A DNA stretch of 64,000 bases from Oopsacas minuta (GCA_024704765.1 JAKMXF010000110.1:62001-126000); one strand, 5' to 3'. Shown: positions 24,879 to 36,223, numbered from the stretch's first letter. Program-made: numbers and translations. The notes: a model not told the origin generated them from the sequence alone.

Positions 24879-25865
24879 TTAAAAAGAGGATTGAAATGAA
24901 GTAGTTTCTTGGAATTTTTCAAACCATGGATGAGATAAAACTTTTTCTAAAGAACATCTATCGTCAGGATTAGATTTCAACAGCGCATTAATAAGATCTC
25001 GAGCCTCAGTTGATATCGCTGGTTCTTCAGACGATATCTTATATCTAGCATTTTGTATATTATCATACATCAGTTGAGTTAATGGATTATAATTGATTTC
25101 TGAGAAGAATGGTGTTTCGCCCAACAATAAGCAATACAATACTACACCAAGAGACCATATATCACATCTATGATCATAGGGAGCTAAATCCATAGAAGTG
25201 GGATATGGATTGTACTGTCTGTCTTTGCATAGTACTTCTGGTGCTACGTAATAGGGCGTGTACTCTACACGGGTAGGACGAGATTTCTCCTGGCAAGAAA
25301 ATCCAAAATCTGACAGTTTAGCACACAACTCCTTATCTTCTCCCTCAGATAGCAATATGTTCTCTGGTTTAAGATCTTTGTGGATAATTCCTTGTTTGTG
25401 TAAACTCTGTAAACCATACACAACTTGTTTCATCAGGTGGACAGCTGTCTCCTCTCTCACTCCACCATGACACTTGATGAATTGGAACAGGTTCCCTTCT
25501 CCCTGTAGCTCCATCACGATGTACAAGTACTTTACACCTGGTTTACTACCTGGATGATGTCCTACACATCTAAACACGTCTATTATAGGAACTACATTTT
25601 CTGAATTACGAAATTTTCTTTGTAAATTAACCTCTTCTCTACTACGTTTGTTATCTTCCAATATTTTGAGTGCATATTTATATCCTAAGAAACGTGAAGC
25701 ACACATGTAGGTACCCCCAGATATACCACTCCCAATTCTGCTCCAAATCAGCTCATAATCCTGTGAGATATCAGTTGAGAGAATCTCATCTTCCCCACTG
25801 CTAGAACCTTCAGAATCACTTCTTGTTTTCGATATTTTACGGATGAATCTACCAATTTTAGCCAT
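24879..25865 (-). CDS. MAPKAPK-like Ser/Thr protein kinase 3
   Basis: Intronless, 328 residues from the first ATG (25865); the in-frame codon just upstream is TTG, so I start here. The N-terminal tail is Ser/Glu-rich. Motifs are GSGISG (45-50), Lys67 in ALK, Glu78, HKDLKPEN (162-169), DFG (186-188), YTPYYVAPE (202-210) and DIWSLG. The HRD arginine is replaced by Lys, as in kinase 4. Most of the middle of the gene (25155-25609) is almost identical in DNA to 28393-28847 in kinase 4, whereas the N- and C-terminal lobes differ strongly, so this tract was probably copied from one gene to the other. Catalytic Asp, ATP Lys and DFG Asp are intact. The MK2/MK5 T-loop phosphosite position holds Arg199. 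Confidence 0.88.
   Translation of the reverse strand: MAKIGRFIRKISKTRSDSEGSSSGEDEILSTDISQDYELIWSRIGSGISGGTYMCASRFLGYKYALKILEDNKRSREEVNLQRKFRNSENVVPIIDVFRCVGHHPGSKPGVKYLYIVMELQGEGNLFQFIKCHGGVREETAVHLMKQVVYGLQSLHKQGIIHKDLKPENILLSEGEDKELCAKLSDFGFSCQEKSRPTRVEYTPYYVAPEVLCKDRQYNPYPTSMDLAPYDHRCDIWSLGVVLYCLLLGETPFFSEINYNPLTQLMYDNIQNARYKISSEEPAISTEARDLINALLKSNPDDRCSLEKVLSHPWFEKFQETTSFQSSF
25155..25609 (-). repeat. Near-identical tract shared with kinase 4 (gene conversion)
   Basis: These 455 bp match 28393-28847 in inverse orientation with about four differences that I could see, and no gaps. Identity stops abruptly on both sides: upstream the genes share only patches, and downstream the codons after DIW diverge at once. 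The partner is listed separately. Confidence 0.85.
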
Positions 25866-28089
25866 TAACAATATTCAGCTTTATTCATGTTACAGAAAGT
25901 ACACCAATTAGACTATAATATATACTATTCTGTAGACTTGCTTCATATTTCAGTATTACCAGTGATATAATCAACAAGTTATAATTATAGTAACACTTCA
26001 ACTAAATAATTAATAATAATTATAGTAGCACTATTCGTTTGAAGTGATTCTAAGAATTTGTGAATAGGGTCGGTTTCATAGGAGCACTTACCACGTATAT
26101 TTAAAAATAAATACGTACCTATTGTACTCGTCAGCAACAACAATAATAAATAAATAATAATATACTCTTATTAATAAAGAGGCTGGTTTTCAACATAAGA
26201 TAGATTCTCCTTTATTTTCCGACACAATGTTCGAGAAAGAAAATTCGGCCATGCGGTTATAAGAAAGTAATTCTTATATTAACTGAATAAGGGAGGGAAA
26301 TGTGTGCTTTATGACGTCATAAGGTGCTAAAATCTGGTTTTTGGTGCGGGAATTGTTTCAAACGAAGTGGTAAAATTTTAGCGTTCCCTTTCATTACGAG
26401 CGTAAAACTCCTACAGTAATCTGTTAATGGTGAAAGTCTATACATACTAAGTAGATATCATCAATGAAATTATCATATCAGTTGGAGGTATACAGTTGAT
26501 AAAACATAATACCCCTGTATTGAAACATTAATAGAGTAATATAATATAGAGAAGAGCGTGATTACTGTGAGTTCATTGCAAGAAATGCAGTATTTGAATA
26601 ATTCTAGGAATTGCCCATATTTCTATTATTAACCATTTAGGGAATGTACACCATCAGGTGTAGGGCGGGATCAAATGAACTTTAGTGCTACGTTCTCACA
26701 ACAACAGTGAATTCAAATATAATATAGACAAATATTATGCATGTATATACCCCAATATACGCAGGTGTTGGGTATTGGCAAAATATGAGTAGCTAATTAT
26801 AGCTAGAGACGTGGAGGAAGTTATTTTAATATTAATTATGTATATATTTATATGAGTGAGTAAGATTAATATTAACAGTTATATTATCACAATTAGCCTG
26901 ATGGCAAGTAATCATTGCGAAAATTCTATATATATTTCGGGTGGGAATTGAAATAACATTAAACATCACATGAGTTAACATTAAACGTAAAATGATATTC
27001 TAGCCAGAATTCCTAGGCTAGTTTTACAAAATAAATAAATGAATAAGAAAGTAATCTATTATACATTGTGAATACGGATTAATTAGTAAAAATTTCAATT
27101 TTCAGTAGGAATATCAATACTAAGAAGTGCTGGGTGGATACAAATCATATTCCAAATCTACTCAATAATTCATTTCCCATACAAACATAATCCATAGCCA
27201 TAGCCATTTGGAATACGAATATTAAAATCATATCCAAGAAAAATCCATGAAATTCATACATTTCATGGATCTGATGGATTTCTTTGGACTTTAGAGAATC
27301 CAAATCCATATTCCATAATCAATCCGGCCCCTTTGTCTATACTCTATATTAGAAAGGCGACACTCGCATAATAATTTTGTCTGAATGAAAAGGCAATTTT
27401 AGAGGATTATTATTATACATATCATTTAGGGGTTTTTAACTCTCAAGCTAGGGTGTTATTTAGAGATATTTAAGCAATCTGGCCTAGATTGCTAGGTTCC
27501 TCTAGCGAACTATTTAGTCACGTAATTACAATATATGTAGATTGCAAGTAATGTATTTGAAACAAGTACGGATATGAAAAGTGTTACTAAGAAAGAATGT
27601 TAATATAATGGTTACTGTAATCTGTTGTATGTACACCAGCCAAAAAGGTTGTAGAATGTAGATTATAAATTATCAGAAAACTCTCAAGTGTCAACAACAT
27701 CTTCTTAAGGAAATTTTTAATCGAGCGGATACATTAGTCATAATTTCCATGTAATCATTACGCATGGGATCTAAAATGACCTCAGGTTAGTGGATGTACT
27801 AGTATTCATGGGTCAAATTTGACCCCGGTAAAGTTGGAATTTGTCCTTCAGTACACTCAAAGCACAAGATATACCTCCCATTGTGTTATAATAATTAGTA
27901 TTAATCATCATCAGGTAAAAATATAAAATTATATTACGAATAATATATAATTCTAGTTATATAAAAATATAGAAACATCACAAAATATATGTCAATATAA
28001 TGGCAATATAGCACACAGAATATTATGAAAATCGAGTTTCAGTCTTACGTAGCACGTTTAGTTACAATCTATAGCACAGGCCAGTTACG
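25866..28089. other. Intergenic region between head-to-head kinases 3 and 4
   Basis: A shared upstream interval of the two divergently transcribed kinases. TATATATT-type sequence lies about 50 bp before the kinase 3 ATG (25913-25923). A perfect CRE-like TGACGTCA is at 26312-26319. An 11-bp hairpin (ATCCATGAAAT and its complement) lies at about 27244-27272, inside a stretch rich in TCCATA/GGATTT words that may be a repeat. No gene seen. Confidence 0.5.
26312..26319. promoter_or_regulatory. CRE-like palindrome TGACGTCA
   Basis: An exact CREB/ATF consensus palindrome, 447 bp upstream of kinase 3 and in the divergent interval shared with kinase 4. Such an 8-mer can occur by chance; there is no further evidence of function. 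Confidence 0.3.
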
Positions 28090-28097
28090 TATAAATA
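28090..28097 (+). promoter_or_regulatory. TATA box of kinase 4
   Basis: TATAAATA, 50 bp before the ATG at 28140. Same octamer as kinases 1 and 2. Confidence 0.65.
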
Positions 28098-28139
28098 CGA
28101 GATAAGACAGACTACAGTTAAGAAGTTAAACAAACTGAA

Positions 28140-29096
28140 ATGGAACAAGTTATATCTATGCTAAGAACGATAAATCCTAATTTCTTTACGAAAAATGAGT
28201 TTAAATCTCAAAATATCATCCAAGAAATAGATTCCAGAACACAATATGACTTAGTACAATCTTCTCCATTAGGAAATGGCGCGACAGGCGTAGTATACAG
28301 ATGCATTTGTAAAGAAACGAATAAGATATATGCACTGAAAATAGTTCGGGATAACAAGGATGGTTTGAACGAAATTGTACTACAAAGAAGATGTAATTCA
28401 GAAAATGTAGTTCCTATAATAGACGTGTTTAGATGTGTAGGACATCATCCAGGTAGTAAACCAGGTGTAAAGTACTTGTACATCGTGATGGAGCTACAGA
28501 GAGAAGGGAACCTGTTCCAATTCATCAAGTGTCATGGTGGAGTGAGAGAGGAGACAGCTGTCCACCTGATGAAACAAGTTGTGTATGGTTTACAGAGTTT
28601 ACACAAACAAGGAATTATTCACAAAGATCTTAAACCAGAGAACATATTGCTATCTGAGGGAGAAGATAAGGAGTTGTGTGCTAAACTGTCAGATTTTGGA
28701 TTTTCTTGCCAGGAGAAATCTCATCCTACCCGTGTAGAGTACACGCCCTATTACGTAGCACCAGAAGTACTATGCAAAGACAGACAGTACAATCCATATC
28801 CCACCTCTATGGATTTAGCTCCCTATGATCATAGATGTGATATATGGGGATTAGGAGTAACTATATACACTCTGTTAACGGGAATCACGCCATTCTACTC
28901 AGAGATAAACGGAAGAGTAATGACACCCATCATGTACGATAATATACAAAACGCGAGGTATAAATTCCCAGAATATCAATGGAGAGGAATTTCAACAAAT
29001 GCAAAAGATCTAATTTCAAAACTACTCATAACTGACCCAAAAGACAGACTTACTCTACGACAAATACTAAAACACCCTTGGGTGCTTGAAAATTAA
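28140..29096 (+). CDS. MAPKAPK-like Ser/Thr protein kinase 4
   Basis: Intronless, 318 residues. Motifs are GNGATG (45-50), Lys67 in ALK, Glu78, HKDLKPEN (161-168), DFG (186-188), YTPYYVAPE and DIWGLG. The usual Ser after DIW is Gly, exactly where the tract shared with kinase 3 ends. HKD replaces HRD as in kinase 3. The N-terminal 85 residues and the C-terminal lobe resemble kinase 2 as much as kinase 3, so the gene is a mosaic. It ends tail to tail with the truncated NUP205 gene about 800 bp away. Likely an active Ser/Thr kinase; substrate and regulation unknown. Confidence 0.88.
   Translation: MEQVISMLRTINPNFFTKNEFKSQNIIQEIDSRTQYDLVQSSPLGNGATGVVYRCICKETNKIYALKIVRDNKDGLNEIVLQRRCNSENVVPIIDVFRCVGHHPGSKPGVKYLYIVMELQREGNLFQFIKCHGGVREETAVHLMKQVVYGLQSLHKQGIIHKDLKPENILLSEGEDKELCAKLSDFGFSCQEKSHPTRVEYTPYYVAPEVLCKDRQYNPYPTSMDLAPYDHRCDIWGLGVTIYTLLTGITPFYSEINGRVMTPIMYDNIQNARYKFPEYQWRGISTNAKDLISKLLITDPKDRLTLRQILKHPWVLEN
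28393..28847 (+). repeat. Near-identical tract shared with kinase 3 (gene conversion)
   Basis: Partner of 25155-25609 in inverse orientation. It covers the sequence from the end of helix C to the DIW triplet. The conserved HKD substitution lies within it. Confidence 0.85.
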
Positions 29097-29901
29097 TAAT
29101 GTATATTATAATTTCTTTCATTTTCATTTTACTGAATTTCACAATCATTTTTTTTCTAAAGAACCCACAAATTGACACATTCATTAAATCAATTAAAATG
29201 CTTAAACATGTTAAATATCAAAATAAAGATATCAGGGAGAATAAGTAAGGTAAATATATGAACGCTTAAGGGTTATTAAGAATGTGAAAAACTAACAAAT
29301 CGTACCGAAATCCAATAAGCAATAATATATGAAGTTTTGGAATATGCTAATTAGTGAATCAATTAGGAAATATATTAAGTTTTAGATAATAATTGGTAAT
29401 ATTTAACCAAAAGAGAACACAATTAAAATGAATTAAGAGAATCACAAGTATTTTCAATATCAAGAAATATAAAATTAGATAACTAGATATACTAGTGGCT
29501 ATAAAATTCATTGAAAATGGTAAAGAAATATGAATTATGTAAACAGTCATAAAGTATCCAAATGCTAGTAATGGTACTTCAAAATGTACGTATATCTGCA
29601 AAGCAAGGGTCGGTAGTTCTCAACCTAACATTATATAGCTCAAATTACAGTGTGATCGGCTGCTCGTCTATTAGCAATATTTGCCTTAGTTTTTATCAGA
29701 GACTTTAGTAATTAGGGAAATTCGTGAAAGATACTACTTGTAATAGGCAAATTCTACTGTATTCATATTCTAGATTTTTAAAAAATCCAGAGAATTTCTA
29801 ACGGTAAAACCTTTTAAATAATTGTGAAAATAGGAGAAATTATTCGCAGGTTGGAACAATATAATATCACACTTGTAAACTCAGAATAAATAAGTTCTAA
29901 C
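29097..29901. other. Interval after kinase 4 and after the last NUP205 exon
   Basis: I searched the minus strand here for a continuation of NUP205 and found none; the longest frame (29359-29601) is a low-complexity hydrophobic run. A MITE relic occupies 29648-29759. I see no polyadenylation hexamer on the minus strand close behind the last exon. Confidence 0.5.
29648..29759. mobile_element. MITE relic with TATTAGCAAT ends
   Basis: The left end is CAGTGTGATCGGCTGCTCGT followed by CTATTAGCAAT. The right end in reverse complement is CAGTAGAATTTGCCTATTAC. The ends resemble those of 3450-3550. It lies about 140 bp after the last recognisable NUP205 exon. Confidence 0.4.
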
Positions 29902-32900
29902 CTGTTTAGCAGATGGTCTTCTCTTAGCATGAGTAATACTCTCTGCTAGAGGAATATTAAGATGATGTGAAGGAGTAGTTATTTGCCAGAAATCACGAGA
30001 TAGTTCAATAGATAGAGGATCTATCCCATAGAGAGAGCTCACCAAGAGCATAAAATTCTGTTCATCCTGTAATACAAATATCTCATATTCTCAGAAAAAT
30101 GTGTAAGTAGCTTATCTCATGTAATTAGATATATTTAGATGTAGTTTATGAATTTCATGCAGATTCTCAGGATTAAGAAGTGTAAGCATATGATATTATA
30201 ATAAACATGGAGATAAGAATTAAGAATCATGTGATGTTGGTACTTGGTACATTTACTACGGATCCCACTGAATCCGGTGTATTTCTAGCGCGGGAAGAAG
30301 TTAATAATCGGCGAGGCGTTATACTCATAGAATACACCACCTACTCCGGTACACCCCCTCTCCCATTCCAACACAGATTCTTATTCCTCAACAAAATTCT
30401 CTCAATGCAATATTCGGACTATTTTGAACAGTAATTTAGACGAAAAGCTATAATATAAACTATCTTTTTCTATCCAAAATATAGTAAGTATACTAAATAC
30501 ACGGGTAGAGTATACCTTAATTTGCATATTGACAATATATGAAGTAACCAGTTGATGCAGTTTCCTAACATAAATCTCTTCGCTATGAAAACATTCAGAA
30601 GCAATAACACTGTCGGTTAAAAACCTGAATACACCCAAATTAATGGCAGCATCTGTCAATGCTTCATCACTCTCTACTTCCTGCAGATCTATACAAGAAT
30701 AGAATAAATTTAGAATCTTGTATGTACTAATTAACCACATAATACAGGTTCACTACAACTACAACACAACACCATATACAGTCTTGATTACAGAGTATAA
30801 TGTAAATCAACTACAGTCTATTTCTAATTAAGCAAAGCCAACTATACTGCAAAATGCTTTACACACAGCAGATAATATAGTCGGTTTAAACTTTTTTATT
30901 GACTCACACTCACTAGAACAAAATTTCAATAATTAACTGGTGGACAGAGGAAAGTTGACTAGAAAGACACTAATCGACTGAAAAATAACAAACATGCAGA
31001 ACTTCACCAAAAGACGGACAAAGAATGAAAGCCAACAATTTATATTGAAATACAAATCTACAAGTTAAGCTAAGTACCACTAAATGGAGATGCTGTAGCA
31101 CATATCCTAAGGAGCTGTCCCCAAGCAAATAAGACACAACCCTTCAACTCTTTGCATTTCCATTCCCTGTCCTTCATAAGTTCTTCAGTAACATCAGGAA
31201 TGAAGGTAGGATCAGATAGAATAGGATACGTGTCATTTAGAGTTAATTCATCTCCTATATGTATAACAGGAAATAATCTGTAATAATTAACTATTCAAAT
31301 TACCATTAAAATTCTATAAGTTAATCACTTAGGAATTAAAAGGACCAATTATTGGAGAATTTGTTTGTAATTAATAAGATAATATGAGGTATCGATCAGC
31401 TGTTAATATAAAGTGTTATGCATTGGAGTAGAGTGAAGGGAAAATGCGGTATTGTAGAAATGAGAATAATATATTAGTTGTAATTACGAATTAGTACATT
31501 AAGTAATGAGTAAATTTACCATTTCTGCTCTCGTATTACATAATAACTATTTAATATAATATGTATTAGATTACACTTTACGCACTAGTTTTGTAAACTA
31601 GCAGTGGAACTCGACAGGGAGTTGTACTAACAAAACTGTCGTGGATCTGTAATTTGCAAATTGATGACAAACAACATATACGTTGCCTATAGTGTTTCCT
31701 TATACCGAAGTAAAAAGGATTTTCTGTTTATTTTGAGTTCGGGTACAAGATGTTAAATGTTATACATATACCCACGCATATCGAGAAATCTCACCAATTA
31801 ATGGAAAACAACCCAAAAATAGCTTAGTTCATAATATTTCAATATTGGACTATATAATTAAAGATATTTTTAGCATTCTGAGAGATAATAATACTCAGGT
31901 GCTAGTAGTTTCATTTTGACTATTTGTACATAAAAATAGCAATAAAACTGCAGAATTTAACCTTACCGAGTAGTAAGTAGTAGTCATACCTGGTAGATAA
32001 TAGATTTCTATAATATACTTGCGAATCAAACAATTGTCCACATGGTGAGTAATGAAATTTCATAGCAAACCAATTAAGCAACAGCTTGATTACGACGAAT
32101 TGTAATTATTTCATAAACAAAATACTCAGAAGAATCCTGAATTTCTAGAAATTGATAAAGTCAGCTTGGGTTGGGATGTATATTACATTCTACAGTTAAA
32201 TCAACACCAATTTAATAATTCTAACTAGTGGAACAGTCCTTCAACTTGATAATGATTAATTCATTTACAAACCAAAACAAACATTAATTAGAATATTATT
32301 TGAATAAATTACAGACTTAAATGTAATAGACAAGTGATAAGCTTACCTCCCCCGTTCATTGTGCAGCTTTTGGTTGTAAGTCTAGTCAGTAGAATATTTA
32401 AGATAATTATAGAGAATCAGATGTCTCATCAATATACTACTTACATGTCTATTATGGTGAATGTAAGAGCAGACAAATCGCTGTATTTTAGTGGGACATT
32501 GACTGTTTTAAACGACGTAGCATTTTAGTATGCTTCTCTAAACAAAATTCCAAAATGGAGACTATAGCAAATCGTATTCCGCACGAATTTTCCTTGCTAA
32601 AAACGCGAATTTGCTATTAGAGGAATCGAATTATTTCCAATACAAAATAGACTATAAGTTCCAGAAAAACTCGTGACTATGCGACCTACACGATTTCAAG
32701 TGGGTTCACAAAATGCCAGATTTTGTTTTTTGTATAAATTAAATAAATACAAATTTAGCTTGTCCCAGGAAAACTATCATATTATAACCGTAGTAACAAT
32801 ATGTAATTAATCTATATCAAGGGAGTTAACATAGCAATCCCCTGCATTATACTCTCAAGTTTGCTGATCTAATTTTCAATAAATGAATGTTGACATTAAT

Positions 32901-35858
32901 ACATTTGGATGTAATACATTAGAATAATGTTCATAGATTCTTAAAATAATCGCTGTGTATTTACACATTTATAATCAAACTGTCTACTCACACTAAAAAA
33001 TGAATAACCAGATCTAAAGCTTCCAGTAAATGTACACTGAGATTCTCACCTGATTCATTTTCAAACAAATGTCCTACATCAATACTAGTTATGAAACTAA
33101 ACAAAATAGATAGAGTAACACCATCTAGAACACCATCTCCTCTGGTTTGTATCGAGTCTCTCAAGAACTTTATGAGTTCCAAACAATTCTTCTTACTAAG
33201 AGGTTCCTGACATGACAGAGTGAATAGACAATCTGATAATATCTGTCTCTGATCAGAAATAAGATAACTAAGTAGAGATCTGTGTTTCTGATCTCCTACT
33301 CCCCCTCCTTTCTCTAATCTAGTCAATTCATTCTGTACATCTATCTTACGTAGCTGATCAAATATCTGTTTAACTAATTCTCTATCAATTAGTGTGCTAA
33401 TATAATGCTGTGTGAATCTATCTACTTCTTCTGGTAGAGAGATAGACCATGATTGTCCTATCATAATTGCATAAGATTATCCATTATTCATAAATTCGAG
33501 TCATATTGAATTACTAGGCAACAATATATTTTGTTAGACTTAATCTATTTCGAGATTTACAGTATAATCTTGAAAATACTAACCAGTTACGTAATATGAA
33601 ACTCAATAAGTATTAAGTACAAAGTCGACAGCCCCTTGGTATCCGTACATCGTGGTAATGAAAGTCTAAATCAATTATGTGACCTTAATAATTTTGAATT
33701 TTGTGTTTGAAAGTCCCTACAATAATACCAGAATTTGACAGTACAGATATCTCTGAATTTGGTTATTTTAACAAACAAATATCACAGATTCAATCCACAA
33801 TTCTAATTTCGTTGATATAATTAGTTGTTTGTTACGTATACAAGCCAAATCATGGAGTTATCCTTCACAAACATATATTACCCAGTGTATCGGTTAAATA
33901 CCTTGCTTAGCTTGTAGTATAGTTTTAAGTGCTGTAAGGAGAGATCTCCTACCATCATGATATAACACAGTAGCAACTAAACCACGAGTCCAATTAGGAT
34001 ATCTACTAGCTTGATCCTCTCCCACTAATAATAGTTCTAACGAACTGAACTCGTTCAAATCTAATACATCTGATAGTAGCAATACTTCTTGTACTAAGCG
34101 AGCAGGTAGCTTCTTAGGAGGAGATGTAGGGGATAGAATTGTGCCTTCATTAGGGCCCTTGTTTAGCTCTGCTCTATGTTTAGCATTTGGTTTCTAGAGG
34201 AATGACTTTATTGAAATTTATCGGTTATGCGTTTCATTGTTCTGTAAAACATTAAATTTAGTAGAATCTTTGTTACATTATACTGGACCTGTGGAAACGG
34301 TCAGGAGGTCTGGTCGTCGCGAAAATATCGCTTAATCAATTCAAATTTAATTTCGCCAGGCTTGAAATATAATGAATGAATTTTCAGCTAATTGTTTACC
34401 AAAAATATTCAATTTTAATTCTGCCCAAAATACGCATACTTCCTGTTAAATCATTAACTTCTACTCAATACAATTGAATAGTACTTTCCCTAATTAATAA
34501 CTAATAATAGCCTTCACATTTGTGTGTTTTGCTGTTAGTTTTGTTGCTTTAGCAGTTGTACAATAATGGACAAAAAACCCGATTTTAATACTAAACTAAT
34601 CATGTGGGTACAATATTCTAGAAACTGCTAAAATCATAATTTACTACTTCCAAGTGGCCTATGTAATGATATGTAATATTAATATAGCAGTAATAATTAT
34701 AGAGAACAAGCAAAACAACGGCAAATCTTATGTGATAATAGTTATAGAAAAACAACTTGAATGCTATTATTTTGATAAAAATACATAACAAATATTCAAA
34801 ATACTGAAGGACAATACAATACGGAATAAATCTTGTCTACTAAGTATAATATCGAAAGTAATTATAGACATTAATAACAAGAAAATTGCTGTATCAAGTT
34901 AACTAAGCAGAGTTAAGTTGCTAGAAATGTGTGTAAATTTAGAATGGTGGCTAATTATATTATCATAATAATGTTGATGTACTTGGAATTACGATTAGCT
35001 TGAAATAAGCTCTAAAAGTTGACAAAGTACACTTATAACCAGTAAGAAATACATCGTATTATTATTAGAGTTCAATTATGGTTAAACTTACAGGGAATAT
35101 GAGAAGGCTTGTAAAATTATTCGTATGTTGTTTCAGCAGATCTTGATATTCACGAATAAGATCACATCTCTTGTGATATATTGTGTACTGAATTGTTGTG
35201 AGAAGCTCTTTGAAAGGAGACCAAAAGGCGTTTGTGAAATCTACAAAGTATAGGGAATGTCATGATGATCAAAATTACATTTGATATTAGTAATTATAAA
35301 TGAACTCTGCAATGACTGTGAGTTAATAAAATTACGAATAGTATTGCAATAATAAAATTCCAAAAGAAAATGATATGTAGCTTTTATTGTAAAGTTTAGG
35401 ATTTTAGAGTAAGCAAAATAATCCCCAAATACGATAAAATATTATATTGCAATAAAATAACAATTGCGTCGATTCACTTGAAAAATTTGGGGTTTTCACC
35501 AGAGTTTTATAAACAACAAAAAATAATTAATGTGATGAACTTATACTAGAACAATATTAAAACTGGATAATACCTAATGGATTGGTGATATGAGATTAAT
35601 GTCATTTGGTATATTAGGAGGGTAACAAATAGAAATAGCGTATTTCCCTGTTCATACACTTATTTTCCAGCACAAAACTTATCGCATATTTGAGGAATTA
35701 AAGAAATAATACATTGTATTAATTACTATGGATAATTTACAATCAGGCCCTTTCGTTAGTATCTATACAGTGAACTATGGATATCATCAGAGAATTCGGG
35801 TATAATTAACAGCATTTATGTAATGAAAAAAAACTGGATTAGTTATAGACTTACCCAT
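29902..35858 (-). CDS. NUP205: NUP205 N-terminal part, gene lacks its 3' exons
   Basis: Nucleoporin 205 is a large adaptor of the inner ring of the nuclear pore, normally about 2000 residues. Seven exons join in frame to 483 codons: 35858-35855, 35240-35092, 34193-33902, 33457-32992, 31277-31078, 30688-30516 and 30066-29902, each bounded by GT and AG with consistent phase. Family features in order are an FWSPFKELL-like start, LLSDVLDLNEFSSLELLLVG, NWTRGLVATVLYHDGRRS, the KIDVQNE stretch, CVLFAWGQLLRI, and SECFHSEEIYVRKLHQLV. They match the N-terminal quarter of animal NUP205 through the alpha-solenoid start. Exon 1 would contribute only ATGG. After exon 7 the donor is weak (GTTAGA); read-through stops six codons later. 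No further exons were found, so this is a truncated or split gene. About 30 residues expected between exons 6 and 7 are also absent. Confidence 0.85.
30207..30434 (+). other. Unexplained open frame in NUP205 intron 6
   Basis: A 75-codon plus-strand frame lies inside a minus-strand intron and includes a stretch (about 30260-30390) visibly richer in G and C than its surroundings. No motif is recognised. Neither strand gives the NUP205 residues expected at this point. It could be a transposon fragment, a small gene or chance. Confidence 0.2.
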
Positions 35859-36223
35859 TTTCCACTTTTGAAGATATTTGGTTATTGTTAGTAACTTGTT
35901 AACAATCAATCTACAAATTAAATAATAGAAAATAGAATTAAATCATGAAAAAGATTCCTGTATCTCTATAGGAATGAATATTTTAATCGTAGCTTTGCGA
36001 TAGCCCTGTAACAAACTAAAACAGATTTGCACTACAGCTGGGGTTACGATAAATATTAGGGGTTTCTAACCAACAACCTATTAGTGACGAGAACCATGGT
36101 GTTGCTGTGGGATTTGTATGTAGCAACCTAGGTTGCTGATTAGAAACTCTGAAATATAAACAATCTAATGCAAAATATGCAATTACAATTGTAAATTGCA
36201 AGTGCATGCCTACTATATCTGTA

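Noticed and set aside
25866-25871. Two extra codons at the start of kinase 3
   Set aside because: The codon at 25871 is TTG; a nuclear eukaryotic gene should begin at the ATG at 25865.
24879-28847. Kinase 3/4 shared tract as a simple assembly duplication
   Set aside because: The flanking coding sequences differ strongly, both genes are complete, and a few differences exist within the tract, so a collapsed or duplicated assembly copy is unlikely.
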